Positions 25,009 through 33,646 of a DNA stretch of 41,607 nucleotides are shown here, in pieces. The notes beneath the pieces are model-generated. The model saw only the letters and a program-made list of their open reading frames with translations. It searched no databases and was not told the origin of the DNA. Source of the DNA: Nevskia soli (GTDB lineage Bacteria > Pseudomonadota > Gammaproteobacteria > Nevskiales > Nevskiaceae); NCBI GenBank assembly GCA_026224805.1, contig JAMFRN010000038.1, forward strand, positions 1 to 41,607, in the 5' to 3' direction. Both the position numbers and the translations under genes were made by a program. Numbering within the stretch: position 1 is the stretch's first letter; every line of letters begins with the position of its first letter.

Positions 25009-25817
25009 GGCTGCTTGTTGATTGCGAAATACGCGGTCATGTTCCCTGACAGCGAATGAAGAGTCGGAACCGGCAAATCAGGATTCCGCAACCGTCGCCA
25101 CCGCAAAATGCGGCCTGGGGAGACGGCATCGCCGTAAATTGTATTGGATGTCGGCTCCCGCTGTACAAGACGGCAACCCGCATCTCCCGCTTAAAACCGA
25201 GAAAATGCGGCGCAAGCAAACATCTATTGCCGGTCCGGGGCGGCGTCCCCCACAAGTCGAAGCGGCATGGAATTGTGTTGCTTCATTACAGTGCATACCA
25301 GGTTGGCGGGCGCCCTGAAACAGGACATGGCAGCTGTAGACACTAGAACGGAATGATCGTTCTCCTGTGTTGGAACCGCGGTTTCATCATGCGAATCGAG
25401 GGAATGAAAGCCCGCGGACGCCTTGGCCCGGACTTCCGTCGCGGCATTACGGGAATTCCCTGGAGCACAATTCCGGCTTGCAAGCGATTGTTTTAGCTTG
25501 AATAGCAGGAATCGATCCGCGAAGCGTCGCGGACCTCGATCGCCAAGTGGCCTGCTTATTGCTGATTCAAGAACAGCCCGACGTATTCGATACCAGCCTT
25601 GTGTGTCGAGTACCCCGGACAATTCGGCCACATTTGAGTGCCGACTTCACATCGTAATCGGCGTGGCCGTTTCACGGTGAAATGGCAGGACGCCATCCGG
25701 ACTCTGACGCTCCGTTGGTGCGCGCCAGAACATCCGCATCATCCGCATCAAGTGCAGGCACCTTGGCCTGCGGCTCCCTGGAGATCATTTTCGAAGCCGC
25801 CAGTCGCCTTCATATAA
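25009..25817. other. Gene-free stretch between the IclR gene and the TonB receptor
   Basis: About 0.8 kb without a convincing gene; the short ORFs in it resemble nothing I know and lack good starts. Seen here are a perfect inverted repeat AGAACG-N7-CGTTCT (25345-25363) and TTTCAC-G-GTGAAA (25670-25682). The base composition is less GC-rich than the flanks in places. It may contain regulatory sites, a long leader, a small RNA or gene remnants. Confidence 0.6.
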
Positions 25818-25832
25818 TTCTATAATACGGAA
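25818..25832 (+). promoter_or_regulatory. Candidate operator TTC-N9-GAA overlapping the TonB-receptor -10 box
   Basis: TTC-TATAATACG-GAA, with a perfect TATAAT at 25821-25826 and no good -35. It shares 13 of 15 positions with the site at 22121-22135. It lies about 90 nt before the receptor start. Confidence 0.5.
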
Positions 25833-25920
25833 CGATCACTCACTATTAAAGAAAAGCTTGACACTAAGAATAGTAGTTGCAAATATAAGGAACGGCTATT
25901 CACTCAAGCGGAATTATCAA

Positions 25921-28434
25921 ATGAGAATTTCACTGCTACAGGCTGTCAGTGCTTCCGCTGTACTTGTGGGCTGGACTGCTTCGGCACAGGCTCAGCAATC
26001 TGAATCCGTCACCGAAACGGTAATGTCGAGTACGCCGCCTGCCGCATCGGCGCCGTCAGCTGAGCAGCCGGCCGAGATGCAGGCAGTCGTCGTTACCGGA
26101 ACGCGCGCCTCTAATCGCACCGCTTCCGACAGCATGTCGCCGATCCAGGTGCTGAACGCCAAGTCTCTGAACCAGACCGGCAAGCTCGGCCTGCAGGAGA
26201 TACTCAGCGATGTGTTGCCGTCCTTCGATCTGCCGAGCCAGGCCGGCGGCAACATGAGTTCCATCATTCGCGAAGCGACGCTGCGCGGCTTGAATCCGGA
26301 CCAGGTCTTGATCCTCGTCAACGGCAAGCGCCGCCATCCCTCGTCTATCGTCAACGTCGCCGGCTCGATCGGCGTCGGCGCCCAGCCGGTTGATCTGAGC
26401 ATGATCCCGCCGAACTCGATCGAGCGTATCGAGGTGCTGACCGACGGGGCCGCCGCGCAGTACGGCTCCGATGCGATTGCCGGCGTCATCAACATTATTC
26501 TCAAGTCGGACGATCATGGCGGCGACGCGGTCGTGCAAGCCGGCCAGTTCTACAAGGAGGACGGCAAAGGCATTCAGTTCGGCGGCAACAGCGGCTTCAA
26601 ACTAGGCAGCGACGGCTTTCTCAATTTATCGACGATGCTGCAGTGGCAGAATCTCACCAACCGTGCGATCGGCGCGACGCTGACCCCGATCTATTACAGC
26701 GGCGATCCCCGCAACAGTGTGCCGGACGGCATCGTTTACAGGGGCTATGGCATTCCCCAGACATATACCCAGTCCTTCAGCTTCAATCTGGCCAAGCCGC
26801 TGATCGACGGTATCACCCTTTATTCCTTCGGCAACTATGCGCATAGCGATGGCAGGAACTGGGTCGGCTACCGCGCCGCCAGCAATAGCAATAACGTCCT
26901 TGCCATCTACCCGAACGGTTTTGAGCCCCGCCTCATCACCAATCAGAACGATTACAGCCTTACCGAAGGCCTGAAAGGCGAGGCGCTATTCGGATGGAAT
27001 TGGGATCTGAGCACGACCTTGGGCCGCAACGTCGACAACATCAGCCTGGTCGACTCGGTCAATCCCACTTACGGCCTCGACAGCCCGACCAGCTTCAACG
27101 AAGGTTCGCTGATTTCCACCGAGGTTACCAACAGCCTTGATTTTGTCCGATCGTTCGATACCGGATGGCTCGCGGCGCCGCTGGCAACGGCCTTCGGATT
27201 CGAATACCGCATCGACGGTTATGGCATACGCGCCGGGCAGGTGGAATCCTACGCCAATGGCGGACAGCCGCAGCTGACGGGGCCCAGTGCCGGTCAGTAT
27301 GTCGATGTGCCCGGCGCGCAGGCGCTCGCCGGCTTCCGTCCGGCCGATTCCGGCGATCACTGGCGCGACAACACCAGCGCCTATGTCGATTTCGAAACTT
27401 CCGTGATGAAGGACTGGGAGGTCGGTCTGGCCGGTCGCTTCGAGCACTACACCGACTTCGGCGATGACACCACGGGCAAGCTGTCTACGCGCTACCAATT
27501 CACTCCGGCGGTGGCGATGCGCGGCACGGTCAGCACCGGCTTCCGCGCGCCATCGGTGGGCCAGGAATACTACTCGGCCTCCGCTACGTCGCAGTACAAA
27601 GGTGTTGACTACAATGTCGTAAACTTGCCGGTGAACTCGACGGCAGCCGAGTTGCTGGGGGCGCAGCCGCTGAAGCCGGAAAAGTCGGTGAGTTACAGCG
27701 TCGGCCTGGTGCTCAAGCCGATTGATAAAATGACCCTGACCATCGATGGCTATATCGTCGATATCAAGGACCGCATCGTCGAGAGCGCGAGCATCGGCCT
27801 GGAGCCGAGCGGCGCGATCAATCCGGGCGTCGCCACCGCGCTGGAGGGGCAGGGCATAGACGGCGTCGATGTAGGCCGCTACTTCCTCAACGGCGTGGGC
27901 ACCAGGACCGCCGGTATCGACCTGGTCGATACCTATCGTTACAGCTTCGGCAAGTACGGCAGGCTGGTCTGGACCACGGCGTTCAGCGCCATCCATACCA
28001 AGGTCACCAGCGTCACCAGCGAGGCTCAGCAGACACTGTACGGCACACAGGTATTCAATCAGCTGAGCCAGGATTACATCACCATGGCGCTGCCCAACAA
28101 CAAGCTGATCCTCACAGCCGATTACTCGGTCGGTCGCTGGAGCATGCTGCTGCGCAACACCCGCTACGGTTCTCTGACGGCACCCTCCACGGTCAGCAAC
28201 GGCTACTCCCATCAGGGCTCGAAATGGCTCACCGATGCCGAGCTTGGCTACGACCTGACGCTCCATGCCCATCTCGCGGCAGGTGCGCAGAACCTGTTCA
28301 GCATCTATCCGGACAGAACCAATCCGAACAACTTCGTTGCTTCGACCTTCAATGGTGCGCAGATCTACAACTCGGACAGCCCGTTCGGCATCAGCGGCGG
28401 CTACTACTACGTTCGCGCCGGCTATACCTGGTAG
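25921..28434 (+). CDS. TonB-dependent outer-membrane receptor
   Basis: 837 residues from the ATG at 25921 (MRISLLQAVSASAVLVGWTA plus SAQAQQ, a clear signal peptide). A TonB-box-like AVVVTGT (residues about 52-58) and the plug domain follow: LQEILSDVLPSFDLPS, LRGLNPDQVLILVNGKRRH, IERIEVLTDGAAAQYGSDAI and AGVINIILK. The rest is a 22-strand-type barrel ending in YVRAGYTW, with the aromatic last residue required for assembly. Receptors with the GKRRHPSSIVN type of plug often take up carbohydrates or other non-siderophore compounds. It heads the run of genes to 38076 and has its own putative operator. Confidence 0.93.
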   Translation: MRISLLQAVSASAVLVGWTASAQAQQSESVTETVMSSTPPAASAPSAEQPAEMQAVVVTGTRASNRTASDSMSPIQVLNAKSLNQTGKLGLQEILSDVLPSFDLPSQAGGNMSSIIREATLRGLNPDQVLILVNGKRRHPSSIVNVAGSIGVGAQPVDLSMIPPNSIERIEVLTDGAAAQYGSDAIAGVINIILKSDDHGGDAVVQAGQFYKEDGKGIQFGGNSGFKLGSDGFLNLSTMLQWQNLTNRAIGATLTPIYYSGDPRNSVPDGIVYRGYGIPQTYTQSFSFNLAKPLIDGITLYSFGNYAHSDGRNWVGYRAASNSNNVLAIYPNGFEPRLITNQNDYSLTEGLKGEALFGWNWDLSTTLGRNVDNISLVDSVNPTYGLDSPTSFNEGSLISTEVTNSLDFVRSFDTGWLAAPLATAFGFEYRIDGYGIRAGQVESYANGGQPQLTGPSAGQYVDVPGAQALAGFRPADSGDHWRDNTSAYVDFETSVMKDWEVGLAGRFEHYTDFGDDTTGKLSTRYQFTPAVAMRGTVSTGFRAPSVGQEYYSASATSQYKGVDYNVVNLPVNSTAAELLGAQPLKPEKSVSYSVGLVLKPIDKMTLTIDGYIVDIKDRIVESASIGLEPSGAINPGVATALEGQGIDGVDVGRYFLNGVGTRTAGIDLVDTYRYSFGKYGRLVWTTAFSAIHTKVTSVTSEAQQTLYGTQVFNQLSQDYITMALPNNKLILTADYSVGRWSMLLRNTRYGSLTAPSTVSNGYSHQGSKWLTDAELGYDLTLHAHLAAGAQNLFSIYPDRTNPNNFVASTFNGAQIYNSDSPFGISGGYYYVRAGYTW

Positions 28435-28487
28435 GCAGGCCCCTTGCCGGTTTCGATATCCGCCATCTGATCGCCTGGAGAAAATGA

Positions 28488-29837
28488 ATGAGTGATTTCG
28501 ACCTGGTGATCAGAGGCAACCTCGTCCTCGCCGATCGCGTTCTCGAGCAGGGGTGGATAGCCTGCCGCTCGGGGCGCATCGAGCATCTCGGACAAGGCGC
28601 GCCCCCGAGCGCCTTGTCCGAGGAGGACTTTCGCGGACAGTGGGTGCTGCCGGGCATTGTCGATGGCCAGATCCACGCCGGCAGCCAGCTGGGTGTTGAA
28701 GGCATCGGCATCGCTTCACGCGCGGCCGCGGCTGGCGGCGTTACCAGCTTTGTCGATATGCCGTACGACGAGCCCTTGCCGGTGTGGAACGGCGAGATTC
28801 TGCGCAAAAAAATCGAGCGGATCGGGGCGCTGGCGCATGTCGACGTCGGCCTGTACGGCACCATAGCGCCAAACGACGAAGGACTCGAGGCCATCCCGGA
28901 ACTGATCGAAGGTGGTGTATGCGCCTTCAAGTTCTCGACCTTCGAGGCCAACCCCTCGCGCTTTCCGCGCATCACCGACGAATTGCTGTTCCAGGCGTTC
29001 AAGCGCATTGCCCCGAGCGGGCTGGCTTGCGGCGTGCACAACCAGGAACAGGAGATGACCCGGCACCATATCGCCGCCTGCATCGCCGCCGGCGACACCG
29101 GCTGGGATGCTTTCGGCCGCGCTCATCCGCCGCGTGTCGAGGACCTGGCGACGGCACGCGTCTACGAACTTGGTGCCGAGACCGGCGCACGTGCGCATGC
29201 TGTGCATGTTTCGACCTCGCGCGGCTTCGACATCTGCAGCATGTACCGGGCGGCGGGTCACCAGGCCAGTGTCGAGACCTGCGTCCAGTATCTGATGCTC
29301 AACGAAGAGGAGCATATGAGCCGGCTGGGCGCGAAGACCAAGCATTTCCCGCCGATCCGCCCGAAGGCTGAAACGGAAAAACTGTGGCAGCACATTGCCC
29401 GCGGCGAATCGATCTTTGTGTCTTCGGATCACGTGGCCTGGGGGCTGGAGCGCAAGAGCGATCCGAATATCTTCAAAAATGCCGCCGGTGGCCCCGGTCT
29501 GGAAACCCTGTTACCGGCCTTCTGGACCGGCTGCAGCGAGCGCGGCTTGCCGCCAAGTCTGGTCGTGCGTCAGCTGTGCAGGGGACCGGCGCAGCATTTC
29601 GGGCTCGGCACAAAGGGCGCGTTGGCGCCTGGTTTCGACGCCGACATCACTATCCTGGAGCCCGGCCAGTTCAAGTACGACCCGGCGCAAAGCTTGTGTG
29701 GCGTGCAATGGAGCGCCTACGAAGGCCGCACTTTCAGCGCGCGTGTAGCGGCGACCTTCCTGCGTGGCGAGCTTGTCTATGACGGCAGCCGTCTGCGCAA
29801 CAAGCCTGGCAGTGGCCGCTATCTGCGCCCGAGCTAG
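28488..29837 (+). CDS. Cyclic amidohydrolase (dihydroorotase / allantoinase / hydantoinase-like)
   Basis: 449 residues of the D-hydantoinase / allantoinase / dihydroorotase superfamily. WVLPGIVDGQIHAGS is the first metal-ligand region; the usual HxH is reduced to QxH here. GGVCAFKFSTF holds the lysine likely carboxylated to bridge two metals. GVHNQEQ, HAVHVSTSRG and FVSSDHVAW give the remaining His and Asp ligands. Such enzymes open cyclic amides or ureides. Residues 35-45 are encoded by a perfect 14-bp inverted repeat. The gene follows the TonB receptor by 53 nt and begins the catabolic gene run. The substrate is unknown; context suggests a cyclic amide of a sugar-acid-like compound. Confidence 0.85.
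   Translation: MSDFDLVIRGNLVLADRVLEQGWIACRSGRIEHLGQGAPPSALSEEDFRGQWVLPGIVDGQIHAGSQLGVEGIGIASRAAAAGGVTSFVDMPYDEPLPVWNGEILRKKIERIGALAHVDVGLYGTIAPNDEGLEAIPELIEGGVCAFKFSTFEANPSRFPRITDELLFQAFKRIAPSGLACGVHNQEQEMTRHHIAACIAAGDTGWDAFGRAHPPRVEDLATARVYELGAETGARAHAVHVSTSRGFDICSMYRAAGHQASVETCVQYLMLNEEEHMSRLGAKTKHFPPIRPKAETEKLWQHIARGESIFVSSDHVAWGLERKSDPNIFKNAAGGPGLETLLPAFWTGCSERGLPPSLVVRQLCRGPAQHFGLGTKGALAPGFDADITILEPGQFKYDPAQSLCGVQWSAYEGRTFSARVAATFLRGELVYDGSRLRNKPGSGRYLRPS
28587..28622 (+). repeat. Perfect 14-bp inverted repeat inside the amidohydrolase gene
   Basis: CTCGGACAAGGCGC and GCGCCTTGTCCGAG are exact reverse complements, separated by 8 nt, about 100 nt into the coding sequence. In RNA this is a very stable hairpin early in the message. 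Confidence 0.9.
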
Positions 29838-29895
29838 TCGCGTCGAATCTTGCCTCCCTGCTGCCAACCGATTTTCTTCTGGAATCATTCGAACC

Positions 29896-30825
29896 ATGAA
29901 ATTGCTGGATACTTCAGCCAAGGGTGTCTACATCATTGCGGTGACGCCGTTTACCGAACAAGGCGAGCTCGACCTTGCCAGCGTGCCGACGCTGATCGAT
30001 TTCTATCTTGATGCCGGTGCCGACGGCATCACCATTCTTGGCGTGCTTGGCGAGGCGCCGAAGCTGACGGCCGACGAAAGCCGGCGCTTCGTCAAGCAAG
30101 TGATCGACAGTGTCGCCGGCCGCGTCCCGGTGATTGTCGGCGTATCGAGCGCCGGCTTGGCCGCGCTTGGAGAGCTGGCGCGCAGTTCGATGGCCGCGGG
30201 CGCCGCAGGTGTGATGGTGGCGCCGGTACCCAGCGTGCGCACCGACGACCAGATATTCGATTACTTCAAGCAGGTTGCGGAAACCCTGGGTGATATTCCT
30301 TTCGTGCTGCAGGATCATCCGCAGTCAACCGGCGTGCAGATGAGCACCTCGGTGATCCTGCGCATTCTAAAGGCCACCCCGAGCTGTGTAATGGTCAAGC
30401 ATGAGGAATTTCCGGGATTGGCCAAGCTCAGTGCGCTGCGTGCCGCCGGTGAACGCGGTGAGATCAACCGCGTCAGCATCCTCAGCGGCAATGGCGGCTT
30501 GTTCCTCCCCGAGGAGCTGGAGCGCGGTGCGGACGGCGCCATGACCGGCTTCGCTTTTCCCGAGATGATGATCGGTGTTTACCGTGCCCATGCGGCCGGA
30601 AATGCCGCACGAGCCCGGGATCTGTTCGACGCTTATCTGCCGATTGCGCGCTATGAACAGCAGCCTGGCATCGGTCTTGCGATCCGTAAGCATATCCTGG
30701 CCAGGCGCGGTGCCATCGCTTCCGCCGCATTGCGCAAGCCAGGTCCCAAGCTGTCCGCATCAGATCTCGCCGAAATTGACGTCATGCTCGAGCGGCAGTC
30801 CCAGCGGCTCAAGGATCTCGGCTGA
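29896..30825 (+). CDS. DapA (DHDPS/NAL)-family lyase or aldolase, not a canonical DapA
   Basis: 309 residues with the DHDPS/N-acetylneuraminate-lyase barrel fold. The Schiff-base lysine is present in SCVMVKHEEFPGLAKL, and GVLGEAPKLTADE is the family GxxGE loop, though the Thr-Thr of true DapA is Val-Leu. The usual catalytic Tyr of the YNxP motif is replaced: the segment reads LQDHPQSTG. Lysine biosynthesis is therefore unlikely; aldol cleavage or dehydration of a keto-sugar acid fits better. The stop overlaps the start of the next SDR by one base (TGATG). The gene follows the amidohydrolase by 58 nt. Confidence 0.85.
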   Translation: MKLLDTSAKGVYIIAVTPFTEQGELDLASVPTLIDFYLDAGADGITILGVLGEAPKLTADESRRFVKQVIDSVAGRVPVIVGVSSAGLAALGELARSSMAAGAAGVMVAPVPSVRTDDQIFDYFKQVAETLGDIPFVLQDHPQSTGVQMSTSVILRILKATPSCVMVKHEEFPGLAKLSALRAAGERGEINRVSILSGNGGLFLPEELERGADGAMTGFAFPEMMIGVYRAHAAGNAARARDLFDAYLPIARYEQQPGIGLAIRKHILARRGAIASAALRKPGPKLSASDLAEIDVMLERQSQRLKDLG

Positions 30826-31610
30826 TGGATCTCGGACTTGACGGCAAACAAGCGGTGGTACTGGGCGCCAGCCGCGGCCTTGGCGCTGCCGTCGCGCGCA
30901 CGCTGGCCAACGAAGGCGCAACGGTGATTGCCGCCGCGCGCGGTCTTGATACGATTGAGGCGTGGCGGCGTGAACTGGCTCCCGCAGCCGCCGCTCGCGT
31001 GGTACCGCTCGCGGTTGACATCGCCGACCGCGCCCAGGTCGAACATCTCGCCGCGTTTGCACAGCGGCGGGCGGTCACCGACATCCTCGTCAACAACAGC
31101 GGCGGTCCTCCCTCCGGCAGCGCGGCCGCCGCCAGCGCCGAGCAATGGATCGCCAACTTTCAGGCCATGGCGGTGAATCTGTTCCATCTCAGCGGCCTGC
31201 TGCTGCCGGCGATGCTGGAACGCGGCTGGGGCCGCATCATTACGATCGCCTCGTCCGGCGTCGAGCAGCCGATCCCGAATCTGGCGTTGTCCAATGGCAT
31301 TCGCGCTGCGGTGGTCGGCTGGTCGAAGACCCTGGCGGCCGAGGTTGCCGCCCGGGGCGTCACCGTCAACGTCGTGTTGCCCGGCCGCATCCATACCGAT
31401 CGCGTGGATCAGCTCGACCAGGCGGCGGCGCAAAAGCAGGGTCGGAGCCAGCAGGAAGTGGCGCAGGCCTCGGCGGGATCCATTCCCGCGGGTCGCTACG
31501 GCCGCCCTCAGGAATTTGCCGATGTGGTTGCGTTTTTGGCCAGCGAGCGTGCCTCCTACGTCACCGGATCGAGGATCCGGGTCGACGGCGGCATGATCCG
31601 CTCGATCTGA
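30825..31610 (+). CDS. SDR-family protein lacking the YxxxK catalytic motif
   Basis: 261 residues. The cofactor loop is LGASRGLGAAVART (residues 13-26), then NNSGGPPSGS and a catalytic-type Ser pair in TIASSGVEQP. At the position of YxxxK the sequence reads SNGIR (residues 156-160), so both Tyr and Lys are substituted. PGRIHTDRVDQLD and VTGSRIRVDGGM complete the fold. NAD(P) binding is likely but classical SDR catalysis is doubtful. A related uncharacterised group with an LSN-x-x-R pattern is familiar to me from proteobacteria. Its start is coupled to the DapA-like gene, and the binding-protein gene starts 7 nt after it. Confidence 0.82.
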   Translation: MDLGLDGKQAVVLGASRGLGAAVARTLANEGATVIAAARGLDTIEAWRRELAPAAAARVVPLAVDIADRAQVEHLAAFAQRRAVTDILVNNSGGPPSGSAAAASAEQWIANFQAMAVNLFHLSGLLLPAMLERGWGRIITIASSGVEQPIPNLALSNGIRAAVVGWSKTLAAEVAARGVTVNVVLPGRIHTDRVDQLDQAAAQKQGRSQQEVAQASAGSIPAGRYGRPQEFADVVAFLASERASYVTGSRIRVDGGMIRSI

Positions 31611-31617
31611 AGTCACC

Positions 31618-32451
31618 ATGACCAGAGCATGGCCAGCGAACTCCACCCTGCGCCCTGCACGTGCCCCCGGTCGTGCTCGAGGGTGGCGTTCTCTGCTGCC
31701 GTTGGTCATGAGCTCCCTGCTGTGTCTGCCGCTTGCGACCTGCGCGCAGGATCTTGAGCAGATCCGCCAGCGCGGCTACCTGCGCATCGGTACCTCCGGC
31801 ACCGCCCCGCCCAATACCTGGGTTAACTCCAAAAACGAGCTGATCGGCTACGACATCGACTGGGGCACCCGCATCGGCCAGGAGCTGAACCTGCCCGTGC
31901 GGTGGATCAAGACCGACTTCCGCGGCCTGATGCCGGCGCTGTCGTCAGGACAGCTCGATCTGGTCATTACCGGCGTGCGTATCCGTGAATCGATGAAGCA
32001 GGTCTTCCTGTTCTCGGAGCCCTACTCCTACGAGCGCATGGTCGCGGTGGTACGCAAGGATGACGTCGGCATGCAGCGCCTGGCCGACATCAGGGGGCGT
32101 TCGGTCGCCGTGGTCGCCGCATCCTTCCAGGAAGACACCATCAGGAACATGGGCGGCTACCGTGAGCTGTTATCGATGCCGAGTGGCAGCGATGTGTTCC
32201 TGTGCCTGCACACCCGGCACGCCGATGTCGCCGTGGTCGGTCTCACCGCGGCCGTACATTACGTCAAGGCCGGGCACGACGACATCCGCATCGTCAGCGA
32301 GGGAGGTGGTGTCAACCCGCAGGGCATCGTCATGCAGAAGACCGCGCATGAACTCAAGGCGGCGATCGACCGGCTGGTGGAGCGCAGCCGTGCAGATGGC
32401 AGCTATGTCGCGCTTTACCGCAAGAATTTCGGTTTCGACCCGCCGCAGTAG
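31618..32451 (+). CDS. Periplasmic amino-acid-type solute-binding protein (family 3)
   Basis: 277 residues. A signal peptide with the hydrophobic run LLPLVMSSLLCLPLATC, which could be a lipobox (LATC), precedes the mature domain. The SBP family-3 pattern follows: LRIGTSGTAPPNTWVN, GYDIDWGTRIGQEL, FRGLMPALSSGQLDLVITG and EPYSYERMVAVVRKDD. Such proteins bind amino acids, opines or related polar compounds and deliver them to a PAAT-type ABC transporter. The matching permease and ATPase lie 2.7 kb downstream, with two enzymes between. Confidence 0.9.
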   Translation: MTRAWPANSTLRPARAPGRARGWRSLLPLVMSSLLCLPLATCAQDLEQIRQRGYLRIGTSGTAPPNTWVNSKNELIGYDIDWGTRIGQELNLPVRWIKTDFRGLMPALSSGQLDLVITGVRIRESMKQVFLFSEPYSYERMVAVVRKDDVGMQRLADIRGRSVAVVAASFQEDTIRNMGGYRELLSMPSGSDVFLCLHTRHADVAVVGLTAAVHYVKAGHDDIRIVSEGGGVNPQGIVMQKTAHELKAAIDRLVERSRADGSYVALYRKNFGFDPPQ

Positions 32452-32574
32452 CGTGCGGAAGTACTGCCGCCATTCGCCATTACCATCATCCCGATCCGAC
32501 ATGTACCCAGCAGCACCGACAGATGCGCCGATGCTCCGCACCGCCACGCTGCAATGCCGATGGGTGCTGCGCCC

Positions 32575-33582
32575 ATGAGCGTGCTCGTCACCGGCGCCAA
32601 CGGCTTCGTCGGCCTCAATTTGCTGGAACGCCTGCTTGCGGCCGGGCGCGATGTGGTGAGTCTGTCACGCCGCCCGATCCCGGCGGCGGCGCATCCCGCG
32701 CTTGCCGGGCAGCCCGGAAGGCTGGTCGAGGTCCTTGGCGATGTCCGCGATACGTCAATGATCGAAAATACGCTGCGTGCGCAGGATGTTTCCGCTGTCG
32801 TCCACATGGCTGCGATCACTGCAGCGGCCGACCGTGAAAAGCGGGCAGCGGACGAGGTCATTTCCGTCAATCTCTGCGGCTTGGCCAGCGTCATGACCGC
32901 CTCGGCCAACGTTGGTGTATCGCGCTTCGTCTGCGCCGGCTCGATCGCCGTTTACGGCGGCGGGGTCGACGGCAGCCTGCTCGAAGAAGAAAGCCCGCAC
33001 GCGCCACGTTCGCTGTATGCGATCACCAAATCCGCCGGCGATGCCGTCGTCGCCCGGCTGGGGGAGCTGCACGGCCTCGATTGGGTGATTGGCCGCCTTG
33101 GCCGCGTCTTCGGGCCCTATGAGTACGATACCGGCGTGCGGGATACCATGAGCCAGATTTACCAGGTGACGCAGGCAGCCATCGCCGGCCGTGCCGTCGT
33201 TCTGGCGCGGCCCTGCATCAAGAACTGGAACTACTCGCGCGATGCGGCCGCCAACCTGCAGGCGCTGATAGACGCACCGCAACTGCGGCATCGTATCTAT
33301 AACCTCGGCTCGCCCTATGCATGGTCCTTGGCCGCGTGGTGCGAGAGTCTTGCGCGGCGCTATCCGGATTTTTCGTTCGGCATCGGTGGCGGCGACGGTG
33401 AATCGATCGATCTGGGCGGCGGCAGCGACGGTGGCCTGTTGTCATGGCAGCGTTTCGCCGCCGAGTTCGGCGCCACGGCGCAGTTCGACCGCGATGCGGC
33501 CTTCAACGACTATATGAATTTTATCGATCAAGAATCCGGAGATGTTGTTGCTGCTCCGGCATCCACGGCCGTGACGCGATAG
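32575..33582 (+). CDS. NAD-dependent epimerase/dehydratase-like protein
   Basis: 335 residues from the ATG at 32575 (ATGs at 32554 and 32560 are in frame; none has a strong ribosome binding site). An extended-SDR pattern is present: VLVTGANGFVGLNLLERLLA for NAD, GDVRD, VVHMAAITAA, and the catalytic SLYAITKSAGD (YxxxK intact). GRLGRVFGPYEYDTGVRDTM follows. It should oxidise/reduce or epimerise a sugar or sugar-acid substrate with bound NAD. It lies between the binding protein and a flavoprotein within the ABC-transporter cluster. Confidence 0.85.
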   Translation: MSVLVTGANGFVGLNLLERLLAAGRDVVSLSRRPIPAAAHPALAGQPGRLVEVLGDVRDTSMIENTLRAQDVSAVVHMAAITAAADREKRAADEVISVNLCGLASVMTASANVGVSRFVCAGSIAVYGGGVDGSLLEEESPHAPRSLYAITKSAGDAVVARLGELHGLDWVIGRLGRVFGPYEYDTGVRDTMSQIYQVTQAAIAGRAVVLARPCIKNWNYSRDAAANLQALIDAPQLRHRIYNLGSPYAWSLAAWCESLARRYPDFSFGIGGGDGESIDLGGGSDGGLLSWQRFAAEFGATAQFDRDAAFNDYMNFIDQESGDVVAAPASTAVTR

Positions 33583-33646
33583 CCATGTGGATCCATATGA
33601 ATCGTGATTTCTCTCCGGCAACCGCTTCAGCCATGGCGGTGTATCC

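Noticed and set aside
25224-25631. A 135-codon minus-strand frame in the gene-free stretch
   Set aside because: No recognisable motif, no good ribosome binding site and no coding-like composition.
26986-28272. A 428-codon open frame on the minus strand inside the TonB receptor gene
   Set aside because: No recognisable domain; the plus-strand receptor is complete from signal peptide to terminal Trp.
29896-30825. Annotation as dapA (lysine biosynthesis)
   Set aside because: The catalytic Tyr motif and the Thr-Thr pair are absent, and the context is catabolic.
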